NCBI RefSeq assembly: GCF_001696455.1
Contig: NZ_MAUJ01000001.1
Location: 372,001-436,000, forward strand
From: Pseudoalteromonas luteoviolacea
Lineage (GTDB): Bacteria; Pseudomonadota; Gammaproteobacteria; Enterobacterales; Alteromonadaceae
Reading direction: 5' to 3'
DNA length: 64,000 nucleotides
A program made the translations under genes and the position numbers. Positions 43,293-51,936 of this stretch are shown in pieces. The notes below the pieces were generated by a model that saw only the letters and a program-made list of their open reading frames with translations, ran no database searches and was not told the DNA's origin. How positions within the stretch are numbered: position 1 is the first letter of the stretch; each line of letters begins with the position of its first letter.

Positions 43293-44015
43293 ATGTTAAA
43301 CATGCAAAATATTGGCAAATTGTACCAAACAGAAATGGTGCAAACCCAGGCACTGAGAGAGTTTAATCTAACCGTTAATGAAGGTGAGTTCATTGCCGTG
43401 ACCGGGCCTTCAGGCTCTGGTAAAACAACATTTTTGAACATTGCAGGGCTGTTGGAGCCATATTCGTCAGGCCAGTACATGCTAGATGGAATTGATGTTG
43501 GCAAACTGAATGATAATCAACGTTCAGATCTTAGAAATCAAAAAATTGGATTTATATTTCAGGGCTTCAACTTAATACCAGATCTCAATTTATTTGAAAA
43601 TATAGAAGTGCCATTGCGATATCGAGGCATAAAAGCCAAAGAGCGTAAACGACGTGTTGAGCACTGTCTTGAGCAAGTGGGATTAGCTGGACGTGCGAGA
43701 CATTTACCTCAGCAGTTGTCTGGTGGTCAGCAACAGCGTGTTGCAATTGCCCGTGCCTTGGCAGGAGAACCTAGGTTTTTGCTCGCGGATGAGCCAACCG
43801 GTAATCTAGACAGCTTAATGGCGAGACAGGTTATGACATTGCTCGAAGAGCTAAACCAAGCTGGCACCACCATTGTTATGGTTACCCATGACCCTGAGCT
43901 AGCAAGACGGACGCCGCGCAATATTCAAATTGTTGATGGCCAAGTTGCGGATTTTACTTTGTATCAAGGGGGGCAATCCCCCCGTGTTAACCCACAAAAA
44001 CCTGTGGAGGCCTAA
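43293..44015 (+). CDS. ABC transporter ATP-binding protein (MacB/LolD type)
   Basis: A 240-residue ATPase with Walker A GPSGSGKTT, Q-loop IFQGFNL, signature LSGGQQQRVAIARAL, Walker B LLADEPTGNLD and switch His in VTHDPELA. The DEPTGNLD form and the FtsX-type permeases that follow place it in the MacB/LolD mechanotransmission class, which exports peptides, lipoproteins or drugs from the periplasmic side. It lies 15 bases behind the adaptor gene and is immediately followed by the first permease. Confidence 0.92.
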   Translation: MLNMQNIGKLYQTEMVQTQALREFNLTVNEGEFIAVTGPSGSGKTTFLNIAGLLEPYSSGQYMLDGIDVGKLNDNQRSDLRNQKIGFIFQGFNLIPDLNLFENIEVPLRYRGIKAKERKRRVEHCLEQVGLAGRARHLPQQLSGGQQQRVAIARALAGEPRFLLADEPTGNLDSLMARQVMTLLEELNQAGTTIVMVTHDPELARRTPRNIQIVDGQVADFTLYQGGQSPRVNPQKPVEA

Positions 44016-44016
44016 C

Positions 44017-45330
44017 ATGTTGATGCACTATTTTGATCTGGCGTGGCGCAATATAAAGCTGACGCCTTTAATCAGTCTACTGATGGTTGTTGCAATCGGA
44101 ATTGGTATTGGGGTCACGATGACGTCGTTGTCTGTCTATCACATGATGAGTGCAGATCCGATCCCGCAAAAAAGTGAGCAATTATATGCGGTGCAATTAC
44201 AGACCATGGATGACGGGCAAACTTGGAATACATCTGACGATGTGCCTACTCAGCTGACCTATATCGATGCTCAATATTTGATGGAAAATTCCCCCGTGGC
44301 CAAGCGGGCAGCCATGATGAAATCAGGCGCAGCTGTTCATTTAGATAAGGCCGACAGCGCGCCATTTATTGAAGATGTACGTATCACAGGTCGAGATTTT
44401 TTCTCCTTGTTTGGTTTGTCGTTTTTACACGGAGAAGCTTGGACTCAAGCACAAAGTGATCAGGCCGCGCCAGTTGCAGTTATAAGCGAAGATTTAGCCG
44501 AGCGGTTATTCCAACGCTCAGACGTTCTTGGCGAGTCAATTTACTTAGATGAGCGCAGTTATGAAGTTATTGGCGTAACTCAATCCTGGCAGCCGACGAT
44601 AAAGTTCTATGATGTGAACAACGGCCCTTTTCAACAAGCAGAACACATATTCATTCCGTTTAGTCACATAGAAGCGTATCAACTTCATAGTTGGGGGAAC
44701 ACCAATGCGTGGAAAAATGAAGAAACGCGCTCGTATGCGCAATTTCTTAATTCTGAAATGATTTGGTTGCAGTTTTGGGTAGAGATTAATTCCCAATCGC
44801 AACTAAAAAGCTACCAACAATTTTTAATGGACCACATGCTTGAACAGCAAAAGTTAGGTCGCTTTAATCGTAAGGAACTTGATTACAACCTTAAAACGGT
44901 TAACGAGTGGCTTGGCTACAATCAAGTCATTGATCCGGACAACAAAATATTGGTCGGTTTGAGCTTTATGTTTCTAGCCGTATGTTTAGCGAACATACTA
45001 GGCATGTTATTAGCTAAGTTTTTAAAACGCGCCCCAGATGCGGGAGTACGACGCGCATTAGGGGCAAGTAAAAGACAGATTTTTTATCAACACTTAGTTG
45101 AAGTTGCACTACTTGGTTTTTTGGGCAGCTTAGTGGGTATTTTGCTTGCGCAATTGGGCCTCATTGGGATCCGAGAGACCATGTCGATTTATGTAGGCAT
45201 TGCAAAAATGGATTGGGTGATGCTGCTTATTTCTCCGGTAATTGCAATTTTGGCGTGCTTATTAGCGGGGCTGTTTCCTGCATGGGTGGTATGCAAAACG
45301 TCGCCTGCAACCCATTTAAAAGTTCAATAA
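44017..45330 (+). CDS. FtsX-like ABC transporter permease 1
   Basis: A 437-residue protein: one N-terminal helix (residues about 17-40), a large periplasmic MacB-type domain (about 45-300, with ITGRDFFSLFGLSFLHGEAW and LGESIYLDERSYEVIGV), and three C-terminal helices. DAGVRRALGASKRQIFYQHLVEVALLG is the FtsX coupling motif. GGAGG (44006-44010) lies six bases upstream of the ATG at 44017; the longer frame from 43930 overlaps the ATPase gene and is rejected. Two different permeases in the operon suggest a heterodimeric transmembrane part. Confidence 0.88.
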   Translation: MLMHYFDLAWRNIKLTPLISLLMVVAIGIGIGVTMTSLSVYHMMSADPIPQKSEQLYAVQLQTMDDGQTWNTSDDVPTQLTYIDAQYLMENSPVAKRAAMMKSGAAVHLDKADSAPFIEDVRITGRDFFSLFGLSFLHGEAWTQAQSDQAAPVAVISEDLAERLFQRSDVLGESIYLDERSYEVIGVTQSWQPTIKFYDVNNGPFQQAEHIFIPFSHIEAYQLHSWGNTNAWKNEETRSYAQFLNSEMIWLQFWVEINSQSQLKSYQQFLMDHMLEQQKLGRFNRKELDYNLKTVNEWLGYNQVIDPDNKILVGLSFMFLAVCLANILGMLLAKFLKRAPDAGVRRALGASKRQIFYQHLVEVALLGFLGSLVGILLAQLGLIGIRETMSIYVGIAKMDWVMLLISPVIAILACLLAGLFPAWVVCKTSPATHLKVQ

Positions 45331-45343
45331 GGGAGTGCTGAAA

Positions 45344-46546
45344 ATGTCAGAAATTAAACCTATTCTCAATACCTTGATGCGCTCTAAAGCGGGTGCTTTA
45401 CTGCTGATTTTACAAATTGCCATTACGTTGGCCATTGTGAGTAATGCGATATCTATTGTGTCGGACAGAGTTGATAAGCTGAGTGAAGATACCGGCTATG
45501 ATGAACAAGGTATCATTGCTTTTACAGTACTGACTTACAACAGAAATATTGACCGAGCGAAGCAATTTAAAGAAGACATGGCCAAACTAAAAGAAATTGA
45601 TGGGGTCATCGAAGCCATGACGGTTAGTTCGATCCCCCTCTCAAGCAGTGGCGGGTCTTGGATTGTGAGCGACAACCCAGATGAAATGCTAGGAAAGCGC
45701 GTGGACAGTGGCTACATCCAAGCAAATTACAAAGTATTGAGTGCATTTGGATTATCTCTTAGTGAAGGCAGAGACTTTGAAGCACAAGATGAAAGCGAAG
45801 GCGGGGATGGTCAATTTCCCTCGGTGACTATTGTAAGCCGCGCCGTTGCAAACAAGCTCTTTGGAGAGGGAAAAGGGCTCAATGAGTTTATTTATAGCGG
45901 TGATAACATGATGAAGATTGTCGGTATTGTTGAAACCATGAAAAGCCAGTGGCCTGACTCGAAAATGGGTGACAATGTTATGCTTATTCCAAGAGAAAGA
46001 AGCAGCATGTATCAGCGTGTCATTGTAAAAACTGAACCCAGCAAACGATCAAAAATCATGAAGTTGATTGAGCCTTTACTCTTAGAAAATGAGCGTCAGA
46101 GAGTCATTATTGGTATCAAAGGACTTGATGAAGCAAAAGCACAAACCTACCAACGCGACACGCTCATGATAAGAATGTTGGTGGCACTGATTGTATTTTT
46201 GGCGATCATAACTGCGTTGGGTATATTTGGCTTAACTCACTTCAACATCAGTAAACGCACTAAACAAATCGGCACACGCCGTGCTCTGGGCGCAAGAAAA
46301 TCGGCGATTTTCAGCTACTTCTTAATCGAAAATGCGCTCGTCACTGTGTTCGGTTTAGTGGTCGGTGCGTTAGCAGCACTGTATTTGGGGGGTCAGTTGA
46401 TGGCTTTATACAATATCCCAGCATTGGATTGGTCAATGGTGTTTTATACCGCGCTCACAATGTTGGCTATGAGTCTACTTTCGGTATATCAACCAGCTAA
46501 GCGAGCTGCGAATATTTCCCCAAGCATAGCTACCCGCAGTATTTAA
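45344..46546 (+). CDS. FtsX-like ABC transporter permease 2
   Basis: A 400-residue protein with the same topology as permease 1: N-terminal helix (about residues 18-38), periplasmic domain with SIPLSSSGGSWIVSDN and LSLSEGRDFEAQDE, and three C-terminal helices. The coupling motif is RTKQIGTRRALGARKSAIFSYFLIENAL. GGGAG (45331-45335) precedes the ATG at 45344. It lies 13 bases behind permease 1 and completes the four-gene exporter. Confidence 0.88.
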   Translation: MSEIKPILNTLMRSKAGALLLILQIAITLAIVSNAISIVSDRVDKLSEDTGYDEQGIIAFTVLTYNRNIDRAKQFKEDMAKLKEIDGVIEAMTVSSIPLSSSGGSWIVSDNPDEMLGKRVDSGYIQANYKVLSAFGLSLSEGRDFEAQDESEGGDGQFPSVTIVSRAVANKLFGEGKGLNEFIYSGDNMMKIVGIVETMKSQWPDSKMGDNVMLIPRERSSMYQRVIVKTEPSKRSKIMKLIEPLLLENERQRVIIGIKGLDEAKAQTYQRDTLMIRMLVALIVFLAIITALGIFGLTHFNISKRTKQIGTRRALGARKSAIFSYFLIENALVTVFGLVVGALAALYLGGQLMALYNIPALDWSMVFYTALTMLAMSLLSVYQPAKRAANISPSIATRSI

Positions 46547-46560
46547 TCAGAGGTGCAAGA

Positions 46561-46590
46561 TTATGTTACACTCGAAAGGGTGTAACATAA
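46561..46590. repeat. Inverted repeat at the start of the regulator gene
   Basis: TTATGTTACAC (46561-46571) and GTGTAACATAA (46580-46590) pair perfectly across TCGAAAGG. The repeat contains the first possible ATG (46563), the AAAGGG ribosome site and the first base of the preferred ATG (46590). Folding in RNA would hide the translation start; in DNA it could bind a regulator. It sits at the junction between transporter and regulator genes. Confidence 0.55.
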
Positions 46591-47939
46591 TGAATAATAA
46601 ACACATGGACAAAATACTTATCGTCGATGACAATCAGGCGGTGCTGCAATCTCTATCACTACTCTTTGAATTACATGACTACGATGTTGTCGTAGCAAGT
46701 AGCCCTTTTGAGGCTGAGCAGGTGGTGCGGTATCAACGAATTGATCTCGTTATTCAAGATATGAACTTTACGGCAGACACAACCTCTGGTGAAGAAGGTA
46801 AAGTGCTGTTTCGAAAGTTGCGTGAATTGTCACCAAACTTACCAATCATTTTACTAACAGCATGGACAGAGCTTGAAATGGCCATTTCCTTGGTAAAAGC
46901 GGGGGCCGCAGATTATCTCGCGAAACCATGGAATGATGACAAACTGCTCGTGTCGGTTGCCAATTTAATCGCCCTTGGGAAAGCCAGTTCAGACAGCCAG
47001 CAGTTACAAAGGCAGCAATTTGAGCGCGAAAATTACAGTGCTGATGCCGAACTAGCGGGTCTTATCTATGAGAGTGTGGCCATGCAAAGAGCGGTGGAAA
47101 TGGCATTGCAAGTTGCTAAGTCGGATGTATCTGTTTTGGTCACGGGGGCAAATGGCAGTGGCAAAGAAAAAATAGCGCAGATCATTCAAGCAAACTCAAG
47201 GCTTGCGGACAAGCCCTTCATTAAAGTCAATGCGGGAGCGCTGCCTGATAATCTGATTGAAGCTGAACTATTTGGTGCAGAAGCAGGTGCCTACACAGGC
47301 GCAAATAAAAAACGAGTCGGGCGGTTTGAAGCTGCAGATGGCGGCACTTTGTTTTTAGACGAAATTGGTAATCTACCTTTATCGGGACAAATGAAGCTGC
47401 TTAGAGTGTTGCAAACGGGTGAGTTTGAACGCCTTGGCTCTGTTGAAACGCAAAAAGTAAATGTCAGAGTGATTTCTGCGACTAATGCAAACCTCTTGAA
47501 TGATGTCGCAGCTGGGAAGTTCAGAGAAGATTTGTTTTATCGGCTTAATGTTATAGAGATAAACTTACCAAGTTTGGCCCAACGCATGGATGATATTTTG
47601 CCGTTAGTCAGACATTTTTTACCTAACCGCGCAATCAGTATAGAAGCTGAAAGGGCATTATGTGCCCACAGTTGGCCAGGCAATGTACGTGAACTCGAAA
47701 ATGCATGTAAACGGGCTGGCGTATTGAAACCTGAAGGAGAGCTGTTAGCGCAAGACTTTGGTCTGTTAGGCAACATAGCGCCACAACCGAGCAAACAGCA
47801 CGTGGCAGAGCCCTCCAAACTCGAGTTACAACAGGCGATGCATCAATGCCAAGGTGTTATCGCGAAAGTTGCTCGTCAATTCGGAATGAGTCGCCAAGCG
47901 CTTTATCGTCGGCTGCAAAAACATGGAATCGATTACTGA
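46590..47939 (+). CDS. Sigma54-dependent NtrC-family response regulator of the export operon
   Basis: A 449-residue protein: receiver domain (ILIVDDNQA, phospho-acceptor Asp in VIQDMNF, Lys in YLAKPW), AAA+ domain and C-terminal Fis-type helix-turn-helix (VARQFGMSRQALYRRLQKHG). The AAA+ domain has a Walker A variant GANGSGKEKI, the sigma54-contact loop GAYTGA (Tyr for the common Phe) and Walker B GGTLFLDEIGNL. It should activate the sigma54 promoter at 41961 through the tandem palindromes. ATG 46590 is used (AAAGGG nine bases upstream, natural MNNKHMDKILIVDD start); ATG 46563 with AGAGGT upstream is possible and would add nine residues encoded by the inverted repeat. Confidence 0.88.
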   Translation: MNNKHMDKILIVDDNQAVLQSLSLLFELHDYDVVVASSPFEAEQVVRYQRIDLVIQDMNFTADTTSGEEGKVLFRKLRELSPNLPIILLTAWTELEMAISLVKAGAADYLAKPWNDDKLLVSVANLIALGKASSDSQQLQRQQFERENYSADAELAGLIYESVAMQRAVEMALQVAKSDVSVLVTGANGSGKEKIAQIIQANSRLADKPFIKVNAGALPDNLIEAELFGAEAGAYTGANKKRVGRFEAADGGTLFLDEIGNLPLSGQMKLLRVLQTGEFERLGSVETQKVNVRVISATNANLLNDVAAGKFREDLFYRLNVIEINLPSLAQRMDDILPLVRHFLPNRAISIEAERALCAHSWPGNVRELENACKRAGVLKPEGELLAQDFGLLGNIAPQPSKQHVAEPSKLELQQAMHQCQGVIAKVARQFGMSRQALYRRLQKHGIDY

Positions 47940-49231
47940 TGTCGGGTGCTTTGGGTAAGTTAAAATACAAAATCATCGCGTTGATCTTTATCAGTATTTT
48001 TATATCTTGTTTGCCAGTAATTTGGTTTTCAACTTGGCAAAATTGGCTTGCATTGAGTACTTTTGCAAGTTTAAGTTGTTGCCTATTACTGAAGCTATTC
48101 TTTCAAAAACTGATGAAGTCGGTCGAGGCGTTAAACGTTGGGCTGTTGAATTTTAAAGACGGTGATTTTTCAAATCAATTGGCTTATCAAAAAGACGACG
48201 AGTTTGGCGAGTTGTGCCGACTCTATAATGAGACGGCTCAACAACTTAGAAAAGAAAAGCAATGGCTGTATCAAAGGGAAATGATGCTAGACAAAATGTT
48301 GCAAAGTGCACCACAGGCTTTGCTGTTAATTAATGACAGTGGTGTAGTGGTGTTTGCTAACCAAAGTGCTCAAAACTTGGTAGGTAGTATGCAAGCGCTC
48401 GAAGGTTTATCTATCTCGAAGCTGCAAGAAACAGCGCCGCAAGAAATAGCGACCGCCATAAATTGTGCGCAAGATGGCTTAATCAGTATTTGCCAAGGCG
48501 ATGCAGAAGAAGAGATTTGGCATGCGTCTGTGGGTGAAATATTATTGAATAATCAACACCACAACCTTTATATATTCAAGCAACTCACCCGGGAATTAAA
48601 CCGTCAAGAAGTGGCCGTTTGGAAAAAGGTTATCCGTATTATCAGTCATGAATTGAATAATTCACTTGGGCCGATTTCGTCAATGTCGCATAGCGGAAAA
48701 ATCATTGCGACTAAATTGGATGACACAAGATTACATCGGGTATTCAGTACAATTGATGAACGCATTACGCACCTTACGGAGTTTGTGCAAGGTTATGGAA
48801 CCTTTGCCAAGTTGCCGATGCCAAGTTTGGCAACCATAGAGATTCGTCCACTACTTGAATCGATTCAGCTGCAATGGCCAAGCCAAATTAAATGTGAGGT
48901 AGAGACAGTGCAAGCTGATAAAGGACAGCTGGAACAGCTGATCATTAACCTATTAAAAAATGCGCATGAGTCAGGCTCTGAAGTTGACGCTATTTCGTTG
49001 ACCGTGGTGGCCACAAAGGGCATCACAAAACTACTTTTCGAAGATGGTGGCCAAGGCATGTCGGAGACGGTATTAACGAGCGCACTCGTCCCATTCTATT
49101 CTACTAAAAATAGTGGAACGGGCTTAGGTTTAGCACTGTGTAGAGAAATTGTAGAGGCACACAACGGGTATATTAATTTGAGCAATCGACCTTCGGGCGG
49201 CTTATGTGTTGAAGTTGGGCTACCGAGTTAG
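47939..49231 (+). CDS. Membrane sensor histidine kinase, partner of the NtrC-type regulator
   Basis: A 430-residue protein. Two N-terminal membrane helices (residues about 9-30 and 38-58) leave almost no periplasmic loop. A HAMP-like linker and a PAS domain (LLINDSGVVVFANQSA) follow, then a HisKA domain with phospho-His in RIISHELNNSLGPISSM (near residue 240) and a HATPase domain (LIINLLKNAHESG, FEDGGQGM, GTGLGLALC). The ATG overlaps the regulator stop in TGATG, showing translational coupling. With so little periplasmic sequence it probably senses membrane or intramembrane signals, such as envelope damage by the exporter's substrate (inference). Confidence 0.88.
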   Translation: MSGALGKLKYKIIALIFISIFISCLPVIWFSTWQNWLALSTFASLSCCLLLKLFFQKLMKSVEALNVGLLNFKDGDFSNQLAYQKDDEFGELCRLYNETAQQLRKEKQWLYQREMMLDKMLQSAPQALLLINDSGVVVFANQSAQNLVGSMQALEGLSISKLQETAPQEIATAINCAQDGLISICQGDAEEEIWHASVGEILLNNQHHNLYIFKQLTRELNRQEVAVWKKVIRIISHELNNSLGPISSMSHSGKIIATKLDDTRLHRVFSTIDERITHLTEFVQGYGTFAKLPMPSLATIEIRPLLESIQLQWPSQIKCEVETVQADKGQLEQLIINLLKNAHESGSEVDAISLTVVATKGITKLLFEDGGQGMSETVLTSALVPFYSTKNSGTGLGLALCREIVEAHNGYINLSNRPSGGLCVEVGLPS

Positions 49232-49266
49232 TGATTTGTTTTGCGTTGTGTCTAAGGCTTGGGGTT

Positions 49267-49557
49267 TTAAGATGGTTCGCAGTCACCACGTTGCTCAAGC
49301 CAAGTTAAGGTGTTGTGAGTCAGAACTATCGTGCCTGAGACAACCAAACTCGCAGCTGACACGAGGCCAGCGCCAGCCATCAAGGCGGCACAAGCTTTAT
49401 CTGAACACCCCCCCAAATAGCCCATTTCTTCTTGTGATAAAACGTGCTTTCGTTTTGTGGTTTGGCATTGCTCATCAAAGTAATGCACCTCTTTGGGCAC
49501 AAAAATACAGCCTGAAAGGACGCACAATATTGAGGCTGTCAGTATAAATATTCGCAT
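49267..49557 (-). CDS. Small lipoprotein
   Basis: A 96-residue protein with a type II signal peptide and lipobox LSGC (Cys near residue 17). The mature part has four more Cys, a charged segment and one hydrophobic Ala/Gly/Val-rich stretch (ALMAGAGLVSAASLVVSGTIVL) that could insert in a membrane. No domain recognised. It is convergent with the kinase gene. The overlapping plus-strand frame lacks a plausible product and is rejected. Confidence 0.7.
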   Translation of the reverse strand: MRIFILTASILCVLSGCIFVPKEVHYFDEQCQTTKRKHVLSQEEMGYLGGCSDKACAALMAGAGLVSAASLVVSGTIVLTHNTLTWLEQRGDCEPS

Positions 49558-49675
49558 GATGATTCCCTATCTTTTTCGCTACATTATCGGCTTAGGGTGC
49601 AGATTAAAAGTAAAAATATGTAATTGAGCACAGCTCGCTCCACATCAACATGGAGCGAATGGAACGTGAGCGGGT

Positions 49676-50320
49676 TTAGCGTGGAGGATCTATATGGCCT
49701 GCGGTGCTTGCGTTAATTCTAAACCAGCCTGCGATGGAGTATCTGGATTTTCGTGCAGGCAGTACTTCATGTGGAAACTCATCACTCAAAAACGTGACCA
49801 ATGTTCCTTGTTTTGGTAGCACGCGGCACAATTCTTTTTCATGATCATTTGGGTCATAAATTACAAGCTCTCCGCCATGCTCTGCTTGCCATTGGTCATT
49901 GAGGTAAAATACCGTTGTGAGTACGCGGTTAGCTCTGCCTTTAAACGCATCTAGGTGTTTTTTATAAAATGCGCCTTCTTGGTAGTGTGCAAAGTGGCTT
50001 TCGTAACTGAACAGACCCATAAACAAGCGCCGATTTAAAAAATCTTTCAGCTCGTCCATCGCTTGAATATAGCCTAATTCCAATTCATTATTTTGCTCTA
50101 ACCATAAGATCTTGTCGCGGCGGATCTTGGCGTTTTTTTCATGATCACTCTGTCTACCTATCCCAGCCGTTTGGAACTTGTCTTCCTCTAACGTTGCAAT
50201 TCGTTTATTGAGGTTTTGTATGATTTGGGGGTCCACGGCATTTTCGATAATGCTGAGACCGGTTGCACGCAAATCATCGGCAATTTGCGCGTAGACGTTT
50301 TGAGAATCAAAGTGGGACAA
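49676..50320 (-). CDS. 2OG-Fe(II) oxygenase, prolyl 4-hydroxylase type
   Basis: A 214-residue cytoplasmic protein of the 2-oxoglutarate dioxygenase fold. Iron ligands are in YKKHLDAFKG (HxD) and FPHEVLPA; the 2OG-binding Arg is in SRYSIAGWFR. Double-stranded helix strands (TTVFYLNDQW, GELVIYDP, GTLVTFLSD) lie between. Bacterial enzymes of this form (PPHD, SM-20/EGLN-like) hydroxylate proline in EF-Tu, which is a plausible target; 50S ribosomal proteins are an alternative. It is monocistronic and unrelated in position to the hydroxyproline locus. Confidence 0.85.
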   Translation of the reverse strand: MSHFDSQNVYAQIADDLRATGLSIIENAVDPQIIQNLNKRIATLEEDKFQTAGIGRQSDHEKNAKIRRDKILWLEQNNELELGYIQAMDELKDFLNRRLFMGLFSYESHFAHYQEGAFYKKHLDAFKGRANRVLTTVFYLNDQWQAEHGGELVIYDPNDHEKELCRVLPKQGTLVTFLSDEFPHEVLPARKSRYSIAGWFRINASTAGHIDPPR

Positions 50321-50404
50321 GGTACACCTCCAAGTATTGTGGAGGCTTTTTACCTAATCAATGATGAAAAGGCAAGCGATACTTCTAGACTTGCCTCTGC
50401 AACG

Positions 50405-51106
50405 CTATAAACCTTGATTTTGCACACATGCATTAACAAATGCTTGGATCAGAGGCGAACGTCTTTCGCTCAGCACCGCGCGCTCTGGTTGAAATAACGT
50501 GGCAATATAAAAAGGATGCACCGTGAGCTCCACAGCTCTGACTTCTTTAGTTTCATCATCTGCTGAAGCAACTAGCGGCCCTTGCAATAAGGTGTGACGA
50601 AACTCGTCGTTTAGGCCATACCTACAACGGTAGCCTTCCTGAATTGCTGTGGTGCCATATATTGCTGCCAATTGTGAGTGAGCAAAGATGTTTACTGTTT
50701 CAGTGGTCTCAACCAATGCGCAAGCAAGCTCCGAAATGACAGGCCTTTGGCCCTGCGGGCTTGACTCTGCATGTGTTGCATCGTTCCAGCCGATTACATT
50801 TTGAGCGTATTCCAATATGGCGTGTTGAAAGCCACCACAAGTGCCCAAAAATGGTATTAGATTTTCTCGCGCGTATCTAATAGCACTTAACGCGCCATCA
50901 GCATTTACATAAGGGGTTTTTGGTACGCACCAAATACCATCAAATACGCTTAAATCGGTATCTTTGACATTTTCAGTTGCTAGCCAAGAAGCCTTAATTT
51001 CAAGCCTTAAATCATCAGCAGCGACATCCAAAGAAAGAGGGATACCTTGATGCGCAGGGACCGATGGGTCATAGTCTCCAACTAAGGCAATTGATATACT
51101 TTTCAT
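50405..51106 (-). CDS. CTP-synthase C-terminal-like class I amidotransferase-fold protein
   Basis: A 233-residue protein resembling the glutaminase half of CTP synthase without the synthase half. It starts ISIALVGDYDPSVPAHQGIP and contains the nucleophile region FLGTCGGFQHAILEYA with Cys near residue 95. It ends with LFQPERAVLSERRSPLIQAF, where the usual catalytic His before Pro-Glu is Gln. The Cys and Glu are kept. The family is known as CTP synthase C-terminal region-related (some members have selenocysteine at the nucleophile). Function unknown; classical glutaminase activity is doubtful without the His. Confidence 0.8.
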   Translation of the reverse strand: MKSISIALVGDYDPSVPAHQGIPLSLDVAADDLRLEIKASWLATENVKDTDLSVFDGIWCVPKTPYVNADGALSAIRYARENLIPFLGTCGGFQHAILEYAQNVIGWNDATHAESSPQGQRPVISELACALVETTETVNIFAHSQLAAIYGTTAIQEGYRCRYGLNDEFRHTLLQGPLVASADDETKEVRAVELTVHPFYIATLFQPERAVLSERRSPLIQAFVNACVQNQGL

Positions 51107-51227
51107 CTCTTTTCCTTAAGTACTGAGTTACAATTAGTATGTTTTCATTATGGGTAAAAACATACTGTTAGTCTATCGAGTTGAGAATGGAATTGTGAAG
51201 AATTGTTCCAATTATTGGTTCGATGGG

Positions 51228-51698
51228 TTAGTTCAGTGCCTTTATAATGTTTTCAGAGGCTGTTTCTACTAGGTCTAAAACTAATTCAAATCCGTCACCA
51301 TCTCCATAATATGGGTCAGGCACTTCGACGACGTCCATGCCTGCATAAGTTAAAAATAAATGGAGTTTATGCAAAAAGGCTGGTGGACAGTTCGCCTTTA
51401 AATCAGCAAGGTTGTTTTTATCCGCGCACAATATTAAATCGAACTCTTCAAAGTCGCTTTTAACAACTTGGCGAGAGGTAATGCCTGAGAAGCTATACCC
51501 ACGCTTTTGACCTGCTTTAGCACTGCGCTTGTCTGGTGAACTACCTTCGTGGTAATTAATGGTACCAGCTGAGTCTATAATGAGCGTGAGTCCTTGCGCT
51601 CGCGCTTTGGCTTTCATTACCGCTTCCATAGTCGGAGAGCGACAAATATTCCCCATACAAACAACCAGTATTTTTTTGACCGATGTATTCGCTGCCAT
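51228..51698 (-). CDS. Low-molecular-weight protein tyrosine phosphatase
   Basis: A 156-residue cytoplasmic enzyme with the P-loop VCMGNICRSPTMEAV (CX5R with Cys near residue 16) and the general acid Asp in VPDPYYGDGDGFE. It dephosphorylates phosphotyrosine proteins; similar enzymes act with tyrosine kinases of polysaccharide export, but none is nearby. The Met at 51698 is used because it has TAGGT upstream and starts where the family starts; the frame from 51746 adds a poorly plausible leader. Confidence 0.88.
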   Translation of the reverse strand: MAANTSVKKILVVCMGNICRSPTMEAVMKAKARAQGLTLIIDSAGTINYHEGSSPDKRSAKAGQKRGYSFSGITSRQVVKSDFEEFDLILCADKNNLADLKANCPPAFLHKLHLFLTYAGMDVVEVPDPYYGDGDGFELVLDLVETASENIIKALN

Positions 51699-51936
51699 GT
51701 TTTGACCTATTGATAATAGTTTATTTTTAGTGTTAAAAATTAACACTCTCTATTATGCAAGAAAAGCGATTAGCGGGCTTTTTTGCAATTTATAAGCTTT
51801 TTCATACGTGGATACATGAGAGTAAGCAAACATGTTGCGTGTCGCGCAAAATAGCGCACGCGACGTGTATTTTTTATTTTCTTAAATTTGTCTCAGTTTG
51901 CTGAGTCTAGTAGCCAGTTTATTAGAGGATTTATCA

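Noticed and set aside
49206..49547. 113-codon plus-strand frame after the kinase gene
   Set aside because: Antisense to the lipoprotein at 49267-49557, which has a convincing signal peptide and lipobox.
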